A program made the translations under genes and the position numbers. This document shows positions 34,534 through 46,375 of a stretch of 64,000 nt of DNA, piece by piece (position 1 is the stretch's first letter; each line of letters starts with the position of its first letter). Source of the DNA: Carnegiea gigantea. Taxonomy: Eukaryota > Streptophyta > Magnoliopsida > Caryophyllales > Cactaceae. Under the pieces are notes generated by a model. It had not been told where the DNA came from. It saw only the letters and a program-made list of their open reading frames with translations, and did not search any database. The DNA lies in NCBI GenBank assembly GCA_029747015.1, contig JAKOGI010000026.1, forward strand, positions 687,317-751,316, in the 5' to 3' direction.

Positions 34534-36265
34534 TCACGGGTTAGTTTTGGGAACCCAGATCCACTTGAGTCCCATTCCTTTAGACATGTAAAGCTCATCT
34601 TTTCTAATCCAGATTTGTTTCACATACCTTTCATTCTTTTCATTGGCATGTTTTCTTAAAGTACAAGAATATCGATAGTGACCAGTTTTACCACAATGAA
34701 AGCAAACAATGTTTTCAGGTAATCCCACATACTTTCTATGAATTGGGTAAACTGTTCGTTTAGGCTTATACCCAAGTCCCTTTTTGTTTCGACTGTGGTG
34801 AGTGTTTAACCAAGCAAGGGCCTGTGAAGATTTGTTCCATCGTTTGTTTGTGCTAAGCTCGGTTTCCAGTTTTTCTTTATTAGCATGCAAACCCTTGTTC
34901 TCTTTGAGCAAGGACTCAACCATTCCTTCCACCTCAAAGAGTTTTTCCTCTATTCGAGAGTAATCTCCTTCTTTTATAAAGAGGTTTTCTTTGAGCATAT
35001 TAACATTTTCATGTAAACCGAGTTTTTCATTTTTAAGAATTTCATTTTCAAGCTCTAGGTCACGAACTTCTCTTTTTAGATCAGCACATGTGTCTATCAA
35101 ATTATATAGAAGTTCTTCTAAAGTGGCTTTGTTAAGACCATGTACCTTGTTCTTGAGATCTGAGAAGCTGATTGTTGATTCATCATCTGAATCTGAATCA
35201 CTTTGTGCCATAAGTGCTACGACTCCTTCTTCAGCTTCAGATTCTCCTTCATCCTCAGAGGAATCTCCCCAAGCAGCCAGCATAGCTTTCGAGAATCGCC
35301 TGCCCAGATTGTTTATAGGGTGTTTTCGACCCTGTTTTCGAGGGTGTTCAGGCATTTGATCTTCTCGAAGCAGAGGGCAATTCTTGACTAAGTGATCTGG
35401 TTTGCCGCACTTGAAACACCCTGTGAGCTGTTCTTTGGAGGTGTTTCTGGACTTGCTGAAGTCTTTTCTTTTGTTGTTTTCCTTGACCTTTTTGAAGAAT
35501 TTCTTGAATTTTCTGGACATTAGGGCCATTTCTTCATCTTCAAGGTCAGAGTCAGTGTCCTCATGTGCTTTCAAGGCAAGCCACGATCCTTCTTTTGCTC
35601 CTCTCTTTGCTGTGAGTTCTTTCGGAGTTCATAGGTCTGGAGATTACCAATCAACTCGTTGAGGGTGATCTTGTTCATGTCTTTATCCTCTTGGATGGCT
35701 GTTACTTTGGCCTCCCACGTGCGAGGTAAAATTCTGAGGATTTTCCTCACCAACTCTTCAGTGGTGAAAGATCTTCACAGGGATTTTAACTCGTTCGTGA
35801 TGTGGGTGAACCGTGTATACATGTCCATCACAGTTTCATGATCACCCATATCAAACAACTCATATTGTCGCATAAGTAGCTCAATTCTAGATTGTTTAAC
35901 TTGACTCGTACCTTCATGAGCAACTTGCAGAGCATTCCAGATAGCTTGGGCTGATTCACACTCAGAGATGCGAGTGTATTCATCCGGTCCTAGGCCAAAA
36001 TATATAAGCTTTTTGGCTTTGGCATTTTTCTCCATTTTCTTGTAGTCCTCGGTATCAAATTCTATGGATTCCTTGGGAACCTTCTTACCATCTTCAAGCA
36101 CCTTGGTGGGAACAAGGGGCCCGTTCTTGATGAGCATCCACAATTCATAATCTTCTGCCTGAATATAGTTCTCCATCCTATTCTTCCACCAACTATAATG
36201 TTGGCCGTTGAAATAGGGTGGACGAGTAATGGATTGCCCTTCAAGAATTCCTTGTGGGTACTCAT
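34534..36265 (-). pseudogene. gag: Sirevirus gag with two CCHC knuckles; broken
   Basis: The first ATG after the primer site is at 36265 (MSTHKEFL). The capsid-like part then continues in another frame: PPYFNGQHYSWWKNRMENYI, then LMRQYELFDMGDHETVMDMY. Nucleocapsid-like C-X2-C-X4-H-X4-C knuckles are CFKCGKPDHLVKNC and CFHCGKTGHYRYSC. Breaks are a frame change near 36235, a TGA at 35775-35777 and a frame change near 35575. Gag ends at TGA 34534-34536, in the same frame as pol, with no other stop between. A long coiled-coil-like region (ENEILKNEKLGLHENVNMLK) lies between the knuckles, as in Sireviruses. Confidence 0.88.
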
Positions 36266-36307
36266 CTTCAGAATCTCTCAAGGTGTTAACCTTTTGTAAG
36301 AGAACCC

Positions 36308-36319
36308 GCTCTGATACCA
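36308..36319 (-). promoter_or_regulatory. Primer-binding site (initiator tRNA-Met)
   Basis: TGGTATCAGAGC on the minus strand, two bases after the 5' LTR, is complementary to the 3' end of initiator tRNA-Met, the common copia primer. Confidence 0.92.
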
Positions 36320-36321
36320 CT

Positions 36322-37928
36322 TGTTGAGTTCGTGAGTATCCAACCACAAGAGGGGGGTGAATTGTGGAATCTGATTTTCGCGTTGTAGATAACAAACACC
36401 CTCACAGAGGCTGTTCTCAAGTGACAAACACCCTGATAGCTTGTTTGCACGGGGTGTTCTTAAATATTGCAGAGGCGAAAATCACCAAGATAGATGCGGA
36501 AAATAAAGCACACACAATTTTTACGTGGAAAACACCTCTAGCCCAACTGAGGTGTGAAAAACCACGACCTACCTCGTGTAGGATTTAACCACTTTCACTA
36601 AAGGGCTTCACACGTTACAAATGTAACACACCTTGTTACAACTTGCAACCACGTAACCTTCTTCTCAAAGACAGGTTACACCACGTCCAACCTTCGCAAG
36701 ATTAGACACGTCCAAGTCCACACGACTAGGACACACTCACTCACTTTTCTGATTCAAGATCAGGGTTACAAACACCTTACAGGGGGTGCTTCTCACTAAG
36801 CAGATGTAAGGTACAATGAAGATCCTATTATGCCAATGGTATGAAAACTCAAAATCCAACACAGCTTGTCACGGTTTGCTTTTCAGAATGAAGCTCAAGA
36901 ATCTTTGAGTGTAAACCGAGTTTTTTGATTTTCCTGGATTTTTCAAAAGGCTGTATTTATGCAAATTCAAACCGAGTTTTTTATCTCTCTGTTTTTCGAG
37001 TGTTTTGAATATCTGTATATATCTGTCTGTGTGTATATGCTGGGAGAGAAAAAGCTGAGGCTTTTAAACAAAAAAACCAACGGTCATAAACCACAGAATC
37101 AGCTAAGTATGGAAATTGTTTTGCAAAATTATCTAACGGCTAATGATTAATTTATCCCAAAATATAAGAGATTTTGTTATCTTAAAAGATAACCCTTATC
37201 TTCCCATAACCGTGAAGAGGTTTAAAGAGATTTTCAGCTTTTACCAAATCCGAAAATATAGTCAAAGGAAATTTTTTCCTTTAAGTTTTGGCAAATCTCC
37301 AAACTTATTTTCGAAATTCTCCCAAAATATTTTCAGGAAATACCTTTCCAGAGAAATAGCAGTTTTGAAATTCAAGGAAAGTATTCTAGAGATCTTGGCC
37401 AACCAAAATGAATTTTTCAAAAATAATCGGGTATGGCCACTGCAGTTCAGAAACACCCTAGGCACCCTGTTCGCAGGGTTGTTCGCAACTGGTGTTCTGA
37501 AGCACTTAGCGCAAGTACCGATTCAAGAAGTGTTTAAAAATGATGTTTTCAATATTGGCATATTAACAAGAGTCTAATTAAATAAAACCTATATACCCAA
37601 GACTTCTTGTTTTGAACCAGTCATCTTGTCCGAGATTTGTAGAGCTGCTGTGAACACCAAGGCCACCTTGTTTGCTGGGGTTGTTCTTTGCATTGCTAGA
37701 GTTCAGGAACACGCTTTACAATCAACTGTCGAGATGGTGTTCTTGACTTAATATAGAATCACCAAGTAAAACCTGTCTAGAAGACATTCTCACATGTAGC
37801 AAACCAGTTAATACAATAAAGATCACAAATACCAGTTAGGCCTGTTTGGAGATCGTGTTCGGAGCAACATTACTTGGACAAATTTTTACACTTGGATTTG
37901 TTATAATCAAAACTAAATATAATCAACA
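36322..37928 (-). repeat. 5' LTR of the Sirevirus (1607 bp)
   Basis: TGTTGA...TCAACA ends; the intact counterpart of 27242-28508 and a close relative of 62024-63601. It would hold the promoter on the minus strand. Confidence 0.92.
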
Positions 37929-37933
37929 CGAAC

Positions 37934-39195
37934 TTTGTAGGGAACTGTAAGAATCGGATACCCACGCCCTCTTGTTTTGCCCACATGCCGATAAAATCTG
38001 GGTTACATCCCCTTTTGCGAAGGTCTTCTCAACCTGCCAGCCGCGCAATGTTCTGGATGTTATTTTTAAGATTCAGGAATCTAAGAGCAAACTCAATCGT
38101 GAGCCAATTTTATGGCTCACCGATGGGGCCTGCCACTACCTCATCAATCCTCTCTCCAACTTTTTACCTCACAATCCTCACTCTCTCTAGTGGAAGGCTC
38201 ACCACTTTGTCTCACCAAATAAAATAATACCTATGAACCCTACATTTAACCATAAAATAATACCTATAAATCCACTCCATAACACAAAACTTTATTTTTA
38301 GAATTTAAAAAGAAAAACTAATAAAAAAATATTTTAAAAAACAAAACAAACCTCACGAGTGAGCTCGGGGCTCCGAGGCTCCCCGTGAAGCGTGAGGCGT
38401 GAGGCTCCTGCTGCAATTCTTCCCTCGCCTCACCAGTCTCTCTCTCCTCCTTTTCCTCCTCGTGAGCCAACCGCTGGCTTTGGTCTAACAATGCTTGACT
38501 CAGCAATTTGATAGCAATCATGTGGTTCTACTGGAACTCTCGCAACTATTATCTATTCCATAACCGCCAACTAAGCCGTTCGTGAGTTATTGCAATGACT
38601 CTTGATTTTGTCAACGAATACAGAGCAGCAACCGATCACTTTGTAGTGCCCATGGCACGTGCGCTCTCTACATGGAAGGCGCCTCCCCTGGGACTTGTCA
38701 AGATCAACTTCGATGGGGCCTAATTGGGCGAATGGGGAAAGGCTGGGGAGTTGTCGGTAGAGACTCAAATGGTAGCATCTTATTTTCATATGTTCAGCAG
38801 GCTAGCGATTTCATGGAAGTAGAGCTTGAGGAGACCAATGCCTGCCTTTTAGCACTAAAACAAGCTAGAGAGTTAAGCTATAGGAAGATCATCGTTGAAG
38901 GTGACTGCTCCAGTCTCATTGTGAAGCTGCAGTCCAAGAATAGATCTAATGCAACCCTGGGCTTTGTAATCGAATCTATCTTAGGGTTAGCTGGTCGTTT
39001 TGATTTCTGTAATTTCTCAAATGTTAGGAGAACGGGGAATCGAGTGGCTCACACATTCGCCAATCTCCAGCCATTTAGCATATCACGCAGGGAATTGCTC
39101 GGGGATGGGCCAGATCACGTGTTTGATCTGGCTTTGCAGGACTTCTGTACGAACCAATTTCTTAATCCCTATTTTGCTTCCAAAAAAAAAAAAAA
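37934..39195 (+). pseudogene. LINE ORF2 part 3: zinc-binding end, RNase H, 3' end and poly(A)
   Basis: Resumes the LINE after the Sirevirus with CPHADKIWVTSPFAK and ILWLTDGACHYLI. After an AT-rich stretch (38190-38480) that does not fit the protein, an RNase H domain follows: GVVGRDSNGSILF, EETNACLLALKQARELSY, VEGDCSSLIV, RRTGNRVAHTFA. RNase H degrades the RNA strand in plant LINEs that carry it. The frame is disturbed near 38715. The poly(A) run at 39182-39196 marks the 3' end. Confidence 0.8.
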
Positions 39196-39210
39196 AGAGA
39201 TGTGCATCAT
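39196..39210. repeat. Right target-site duplication of the LINE
   Basis: AGAGATGTGCATCAT, a perfect match to 20031-20045, directly after the poly(A). Confidence 0.85.
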
Positions 39211-41338
39211 CTATTTGTGGATTTGAAAATACATTCCTAAATTTGATGATATGAAAATCTTTTGTTTTTTTTTTCCAATCATTGATCACTTTGGTAAAGT
39301 CAAATAGAATTTAAAAAGGTTAGGAAAAAAAGATTGCACTAAAAAAATACGATAATAGTATTACATTCGATTTTCTGTCAGACCATTAAATTTTATTGGG
39401 TGCCATGAGATAAGGGTCAACAAAATGACCCTGAAATATCATTAAGGAAGGATTGTTGTGCTTAAAAGTTATCATTGTATCCTACATTAATTAAATAGAG
39501 AAGAATAATGACATTACATAATGTAACATTATTATTTATTAATTTTATAAAATCACCTTATTATTATTCACAATTTTTCATAATTATATGAATATATTAC
39601 AGATATAATTCTTCTACGTAATAGTGTTGATCTTATATTGAAAAGGAACTGCTTTTGACACAAAATCATAGGGGCGGCTATTGATCATTCCCCTTCCCGT
39701 TCCCCAATCCAAATTTCCTATTTATTTGGTTTTATTATTAGTTTTTGTAGTTATTGTCTCTCCAATTGAGGAATTTATCAATCTCTTTTGTCTTAATTGT
39801 GCGTTTCTTCAATTGTGTGAGTTTTTATGTCTGTTTGTTGCTTGTGTGTGTGTATGTGTTTTTTTTAAAAAAAAAAAATTTGAAAGGGGTGAATTTGTTG
39901 CGCACTTTGAAGTGGGCATTCGATGGCAGATTTCGATCTTTTTAAGTATAGTCTTTCATGCTAAAAGAAGATCTCATCAAGAATACTACACTAGATCAGT
40001 AGATCAACCTCTATGGAAAAATCACGCCAGATTTGTAGATCTCTTTTCCATGCTGTATGCAAAAACAACGATCGTGGGAACATGCGATTAGAGTGTCATA
40101 GGTTAGTGTTTTTTTTTTTTTAAGTTGAGGTTTTATTTTGACATTAGAAATTATATTTGTGTATGTTAGATATATGTTGCCAAATTATCTAATAAATTAT
40201 TTCATTCCCTCCCCCCCCAAAAAAAAAGTATTAAACCCAATAACTTTATCATTTATATCTGTCAATTTAATTGACAAACGAATACTTAAACTTAAGCTAA
40301 AAAATTATATAAGCCTGTTTGTTTCAACGGTCAAAGCAAGAGGTTAATTAGCAACAATTAGTAACAACAATAGCACTTAGCATTTAGCAACAATTGAATT
40401 TGACATAAGATTATGCGTATGAACCTATTATACTTGAAGATTGCTAGTAGTTAGGAACTTTTAGCATGAGACAGGTACAAGACAGTAAAATGAAGAAGCT
40501 CCTAATGAATAATGACTAATTGTAAGTCGTAACTATTGTTAATTTAGAGATTTCTAACTCATAAGTTTAAGTCAAATTAAGACCAAAAAGACGAAGAAGA
40601 AGAGACTCTGTTTAACTCCCTTCAAAATATCCCTCGAACACATGAACATGCATCGAACGAATTCAATGCATGAACAGGAGGAGATCAGAGAATTCGGCAA
40701 ATGAAAAGGACATCCATAAATTTTTGTTCATTGGCCGCCGGGGGGGGGGAGCAAAAGAGGACCGAACCTCAAGAAAAATTGACAATTTTTAAACGGTTAA
40801 TTTTTAAGTACCGAGATTTAATGTATTAATTTTTATAATTCTGATATTTTTTGAATTTATTTTTAAGTGTTTTTACTTATAAATTTTTTATAATTTAGTC
40901 ATAAAATTACCAAAATGCCCTTACAATTATCCTTTTTGTTTTTCTTCTTTTAAAGCAACGACCTCAAAAACGGTCTTTCTGCTATTGGATAGTCTATCGG
41001 TGGTGTTGTGGAGATTTAAAAGAGAGAGGTTGAGGTCTTTTTTAAAAAAAATCAAAAAGGACAATAATAAGAGTATTTTTGTAATTTCAAGACTGGATTG
41101 TAAGGAATTCATCAGTGAGGGTATTTAAGAATAAACTCAAAATATGTCAGGATCATAAAAATTAATGCATTAAATATCGAAGTACCTAAAAGTCAACAGT
41201 TTGACAATTTTTAAAATAAAATTCAACATCAACAATTGACAATGATGTCTTAGACATTTCAGTAGACATTTCGACAGTTTAATTTCAATGCCTCTGCACA
41301 GTATATCAATATCTATTATATACATGGGAGATTATAAA
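39211..41338. other. Intergenic AT-rich sequence
   Basis: No gene, RNA or complete element is seen. It includes homopolymer runs (A, T, and G10 at about 40740). ORFs here (for example 39681-40091) are low-complexity and hydrophobic by composition, with no recognised domain. Confidence 0.5.
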
Positions 41339-41346
41339 CTCTCGAG

Positions 41347-41985
41347 TAAGGATGACAATGAGTCAGATCTGAGTTGGGTTCATCTGAATCCAGACTCATT
41401 TATGTTTTTAGATCTTGTAGGTTTAATGGGTCCATGGGTCCTTAGCGCACAGGTCCCAACTATTTTTCAAAATAAAGAATTTTTGCAATGTATTTTTTTA
41501 TTTTTTTGGCAACCAAATATGAATTTTCACGTTCTAATAACAAAGACTTGGATTTATAAGACATGTTATTTGATTTGATATAAAAACAACGCTCCTTCTA
41601 AGAGAGTGATTTGGATCGAGTGGGACTGAGAAAGTGAGAGATATGACTAGTGAATGAAAAGAGTAGAGAGAGATTGAGGATGAGGACCAGTGATTGTGGG
41701 TGCAAGGAAGTGGCACAATGTAAGGTAGCTAAACTCCTAGGATTTTAGCCACTTAAGCTTACGATTTAATCGATTTTTACATTTGAAAAAAAAATTTAAA
41801 AATATTAATAGGTCTTAAGCGGGTCTTAGGTCGAATCTAGTCTCAATTATTTAGACTCAGACACAGGGCAACTCGGACACAGACCGGCTTAAAACTTATC
41901 AGGTCCAGTTTGGTTGGACCCATACTCTTTAATCGGGTCGAGTCTAATGGTCCTGGATTGCGTCTTAGATTGACTACCATCCCTA
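41347..41985. mobile_element. hAT-type MITE, left partner of a second abutted pair
   Basis: The left end TAAGGATGACAATGAGTC and the inverted right end TAGGGATGGTAGTCAATC pair as terminal repeats. Flanks CTCTCGAG (41339-41346) and CTCCCAAG (41986-41993) match at 6 of 8. Subterminal GACTC/GAGTC and GGGTCC words recur. Non-coding. Confidence 0.65.
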
Positions 41986-41993
41986 CTCCCAAG

Positions 41994-44344
41994 TAGAGCT
42001 GAGTAATGTGTTGTTTTGGGTCGGCTTCGTGTTCGTATCGAACTTAAATGGGTTGAAAATCCCCCAACCTGAAACCAACCCGTTTAATAAACGGATAAAA
42101 AAATCCCAACCTGAATCGTTTAATAATTAAACGGGTTGACCTGAACCTAACCCGTTTAAGTAAACGGATAAAATGGGTTAGGTTCGGATTACCCATTTAA
42201 CCACTAACCTGTTTAAGTGAAGCATTATATTCAAACCAAAAAAGCATTTTCCCACACACTATTACACATTTGCCAGCTGCAAAATGACAACAAATTTGCA
42301 CCATACTAACCCATAGGGTGCATCACAAATTCAGAAGCAGAATCCAGCAGAAAGGACTCAACAAGCAAGACCAACTTAGTTTTTACAGACCAGGAACTAC
42401 AAATAACAAGCAACCACTAAAAGTCACAACTAAACTACTTGAATTATAAACCCAGAACAAGCTAAATTGTATGAAATTATGACCGAAAACTAGCAACAAG
42501 CCACAACCAAGTCCATTAAACAGAACACAACCTAATTATCCAACCCAGATTTTTGCCCAACTCCACTGCCAGCCTTACTCTTGGATGCAAGAGAAGTTTC
42601 TCCTTCATCACTTAGGTTCATGCTCATCACATCCCCACACAAATCATCCAAATTGAGTTCCACCGACACAAGTGTTGTTTCAATGTGAAAAGATAGCAAG
42701 GGAAAAAAAAACAAAATTATTTATACAATCAACTAATGAACCAAACATTTAAAACCAAAAACACAATGAACAATGACCAAAAAGTAGAAAGAAACATCAC
42801 CTTCTTGAGCATACAACTAGTACATAATCATCCTCGTCATCCCCATTTGAGTCCACTTCAATAGGTACATAATCATCCTCCATTGTAGCCATTTCTAAAA
42901 TCAGTACACCTTGGGTTACAAAATAAACTAATGAATGATACACAAAGTGCTAGCTGAATAATTGTGCTAACTGAATAGAAACAAAGCAAATCCTAAAATC
43001 ATAAAAACTGAATATAAACAAAGCAAATTCTAAAATAATGAACCTCAATAGGAGTGCTAACTGAATAGAAACTAATCAACTAAATAAGTGACTGGACATA
43101 GCATCATCCAAATAGATGAACTCCATAGATTAATCACTAGACAGATCCGTTTTAGAACCCCTCAAAACCTATCAAAAAAATAGATATGGAACTTGGCGAA
43201 TTCAGAATAGCAGGTACGGTTCAGAATTGAAATAGAGTTTTATGTGACAAATACGGTTCAGAATTCAGATTACATCTAGTTCAAAAACATGAAACAAACT
43301 TAAGAAATCATTCAAATATGAGAGTACCAGAGAACAGGGATGAAGTTACTCACCGGAACAGTACATGGCCGATAGATCAACCGCAACAAACTGCAAGTTC
43401 TAGAGGGAAGTCGAGTTAGACACTGATTTAGTTAAAAACCGCAAAAAAACTCAAAAATTCGTATAACCATGAGATTAAGAGAGAAATGAAAGAGATATTG
43501 ATATACCCGTACTTGGCGAACTGAAAGTTCAGATCTCGTTCTGAGAAGAACTTGGCGAATTTGGCCTTCAATACTGAAAATCAAAGAGAAAATTAGTGTT
43601 GATTTAGATCTTGTTCAAAATCTCAAAAAGAACCCTCAAATTCATAGAGATCTGAGCAGAAGAACTCATTGACAGTAGGGAGACAACAGCGTGCCCGGTG
43701 AAATGAGAAGAGAAGATCAAATTCGTAGCAGAGGCGTTGAGGAACTGAGGAACATGTGAGGTTCGAGGATGCAAGACTGAGAGAATTGAGAGGAACTGAG
43801 GAGGAGGTGAGGTGAGGGCTTTCGAGACCAAGAGAAATGAAATAAGGGCCGAGAGTCTGAGAGTCTGAGTTAGGTTTAGGGTTGAGAGAGAGAGTTCTAG
43901 AATTAACTCAATTAAGAGAGTTTATATAGGTAGGGGCAACCGGGCATTAGGGTTTTCAGATTTAGAACTCCAAAATTTTTTTCATTTTTTTTTTTGTTTT
44001 GAAGCTTAGCGGGCCAATTGGCTTTTGAATCCCAAAATTTTAAGTTCTTCCCCCAAAAGCCCAATTGCCCAAAGCCCAATATTCAATTCCCATCAAAAAT
44101 ATAAACAGTAAACGGTAAATAAATAAACGGTAAATGGGTTGACCTATTTAACCCGTTTAATTTAAATGAGTTAAATAGTTTTTTTCGTGTCGATATTTTC
44201 AACCTGAACCTAACCTAATTAATTAAACGGGTTTACCGTGTCAACCCATTTTGTTAAACGGTTTCAAACTTCGTACCCAAACCTGCTCAACTTCGTGTTG
44301 GATTCGGATCGAAAATCGTGTCGGGTCAGTTTTTCCCAACTCTA
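41994..44344. mobile_element. hAT element (TAGAG family, 2.35 kb), right partner of the pair
   Basis: It starts TAGAGCTGAGTAATG and its inverted right end is TAGAGTTGGGAAAAACTGAC. Flanks CTCCCAAG (41986-41993) and CTCCCAGG (44345-44352) match at 7 of 8. Subterminal zones are rich in AACGGGTT/AACCCGTTTAA words, shared with 1830-2415. The interior carries split pieces of a minus-strand gene start (42532-42892), with CT/GA-rich leader-like DNA up to about 43920. It is probably an internally deleted copy of an autonomous hAT element. Confidence 0.75.
42532..42892 (-). pseudogene. Remnant of the first coding exons of a hAT transposase gene (inferred)
   Basis: Minus strand 42892-42801 reads MATMEDDYVPIEVDSNGDDE... 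and ends in a donor-like AAG|GTGATG. A second piece (about 42695-42532) reads ETTLVSVELNLDDLCGDVMS and stops after VGQKSGLDN. The acidic, Ser/Gly-rich character resembles the poorly conserved N-terminal part of hAT transposases. No BED zinc finger or dimerisation domain follows. Identity rests mainly on position inside a hAT element. Confidence 0.35.
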
Positions 44345-44352
44345 CTCCCAGG

Positions 44353-46013
44353 TCCATATGCTATACCTCTTCTCATGAATGCTGGCATGACTTTCTTTTT
44401 AAATAATAAAAATAAATAGATGCCGAGCAATCTGTTATCACATTTTATACACTTTCCTTATTCAAACTCTCTCTCTTCTCCCCACCACTATACCTCTTCT
44501 TTGTTATTATTTTCTTGAACCTCCACAAGCTTGTGTTATCTTCATTTTTGTAATTTGCTACCAGGGTTAAAATTAAAAGTGAATAAAATATCGACTACAT
44601 GAAGTTCCAATTCTTCATGCTCTACCTTCTTCTTAGTTGCCATTTGACAACCAACAATACTAACATACTGAACAGACCCAACCCTAATGGTGAATACAGT
44701 CGTAGTTGATACAGAACAATCACAAACCACTTAATGAACTAGCTGAATTCCCGCTATGAACAATCAACAATCCCTATTTTTAAATTCTTTTTTTTGATGA
44801 ACCAACTATACTTTGTCAGCAAATCACCAACCTTCATTTCCATGGTGAGCATACCCAAGCTGGATAGTAAATAACCATGCATAACTCAATGAACAAACAA
44901 AAGTTTGATCGAGAATTACGGCCCTAGCCTCTAGAGCAAATAAACTAATCAAATTCTCATAGTGAACATTTCTTGGTGTTCCTATGAACCAAGGGTACTC
45001 TGTCAGTAATAACCAACCTTCATTCTGTTATAAACAATCCTGATTAATTAAGGCAGTGAACAATGTTAATGTAGATGGTGAACTAGTCAAAGTTTCAAGT
45101 GCATAATCCATTAGCCCTTGAAGAAAACTTATTTGATTAATGAATAGATCTTATCTTCACAATGTGCTAACTCGCTCTACCATTTGGATGGAGAAAATGA
45201 TAGGATGAGAGCCACATAATTCGATTAATGTCTCATAGTCCTTGCCGTTGAAGAAAGAAAGGGAGAACGTGAGGGAAAAGAACAACTTTTTAAAGAAGAA
45301 AAAAATTTACGTAACTACCACGGACCTTTTTGTTTTATTTTCCCCTTTTCCACCCTGGTGCTGAGTGGATATCGAGAGTTCATGCTCCCATATGTACAAA
45401 GTAAATTGCATGCAACATATGAAGCTTGGAGGACCCCAAATAATTGGCACCTATAAATAAACATCCATATATACAAAGAATGGTACCCCTGGTACCTAGT
45501 TAGGATTGCTTTGTTATCCATGCCTTTGTCACTTCATTGATCTCTCATCCGTCACCAATTTTGGTACCACTTCAAGCCTTTTATCTAGCAAAAATTCATG
45601 TTCTTTATTTGGGCTACTACTGACTATATGATTATAATTATTTAAACAACTAGTAGCTAAATTCGGAACTCTAGATAAATAGATAATTCATTTAATTTAT
45701 CAATTTATTTGCGCAATGATATATAAGGAGTTCTACATTGCTTTCTAATGGCATATAGTAAGCATACCTAATCCTTTAATTGTTAGGATGAGCCTTCGAT
45801 TGTATTGGTCTCCTTAATATGGCATCGTGGCTTCTGACTTTTCTGTCTGAAGGTCTTCGTTTTAAATTTTTATAACTTTTATATTAAATTATTGTAAAAA
45901 AATATAGTATAATTTTGCGATCGGCGGTGGATACTTTTGGTTAAACCAAAAAAAAAAATAAAATTAGTGCATAACAATTATATATTTTTGAGCCATTGAC
46001 CTAGTGAAACTAT
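44353..46013. other. Intergenic sequence
   Basis: AT-rich, with no recognised gene. Short ORFs at 44542-44730 (minus) and 45315-45521 (minus) have no visible family features. Confidence 0.5.
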
Positions 46014-46016
46014 TAA

Positions 46017-46372
46017 GGGTTTGTTCTTTCCGTTGGTAAATAGAGGTTGGTAAATGAGTAAAGTTGATAAAGATTAGTAGAAGTTGATATTTTCATGGAA
46101 TGATTTGATAGGAGTTGGTTAAGGTTTGAAAATATTGGAAGAAGTTGACAAAAGTTGGAGAATATTGTAAGAATTGAAATGTAAATGAATAGGGTTTTTT
46201 TTTGGTAAAATTTTTTAAAGGAGATTGGTAAGAGTTGACAAAAGTTGACAGAAGTTTGTTAGAGCTAGAACAGATTGTAATTTTTTAATAAAAATTGATA
46301 AAAGTTGATAAAAATTAGTCAGCGTTAGTAAAAATTAGTAAAAATAAATTTACCAATAAAAATAACAGGCCC
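46017..46372. mobile_element. Tourist-like (PIF/Harbinger) MITE
   Basis: The ends are GGGTTTGTTCTTTCCGTTGG and, inverted, GGGCCTGTTATTTTTATTGG. TAA duplications lie at 46014-46016 and 46373-46375. The inside repeats AAAGTTGAT/AAAATTAGT-like words about every 10-20 bp. Same family as 15924-16166. Confidence 0.75.
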
Positions 46373-46375
46373 TAA

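Larger units (their letters stand above)
27242..37928 (-). mobile_element. Complete Sirevirus-type Ty1/copia retrotransposon (10.7 kb)
   Basis: In transcription order on the minus strand: 5' LTR (37928-36322), primer-binding site, gag, pol (protease, integrase, reverse transcriptase, RNase H), a long third ORF, 28-bp repeats, polypurine tract, 3' LTR (28508-27242). LTRs begin TGTTGA and end TCAACA. Flanks CAAAC (27237-27241) and CGAAC (37929-37933) are a 5-bp duplication with one change. Domain order with integrase before reverse transcriptase is copia. Long LTRs and an extra ORF after pol, in the same direction, indicate the Sirevirus (SIRE/Maximus) lineage. Few disruptions mark it as fairly young, but gag, pol and ORF3 each carry at least one, so it is not autonomous as it stands. 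Confidence 0.93.
20059..39195 (+). mobile_element. Full-length L1-type LINE interrupted by two LTR-element insertions
   Basis: The element runs from a 5' leader at 20059 to a poly(A) tail at 39182-39196. Removing the nested solo LTR (23696-26416) and the Sirevirus (27242-37928), with one duplication copy each, leaves about 5.7 kb, the normal length of plant L1 elements. Pieces in order are 20059-23695, 26417-27241 and 37929-39195. They encode an ORF1 (DUF4283 type), endonuclease, reverse transcriptase, a zinc-binding region and RNase H. Many stops and frameshifts make it inactive. A short AT-rich insertion of unknown origin is likely at about 38190-38480 in the third piece. Confidence 0.85.

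Noticed and set aside
33975..34591. Plus-strand ORFs (128 and 148 codons) inside the Sirevirus
   Set aside because: Antisense to the protease/integrase frame, which has unmistakable motifs.
39681..40091. 136-codon ORF as a membrane protein gene
   Set aside because: Hydrophobicity follows from T-rich DNA; it runs through poly-A, has no promoter or introns and no recognised family.
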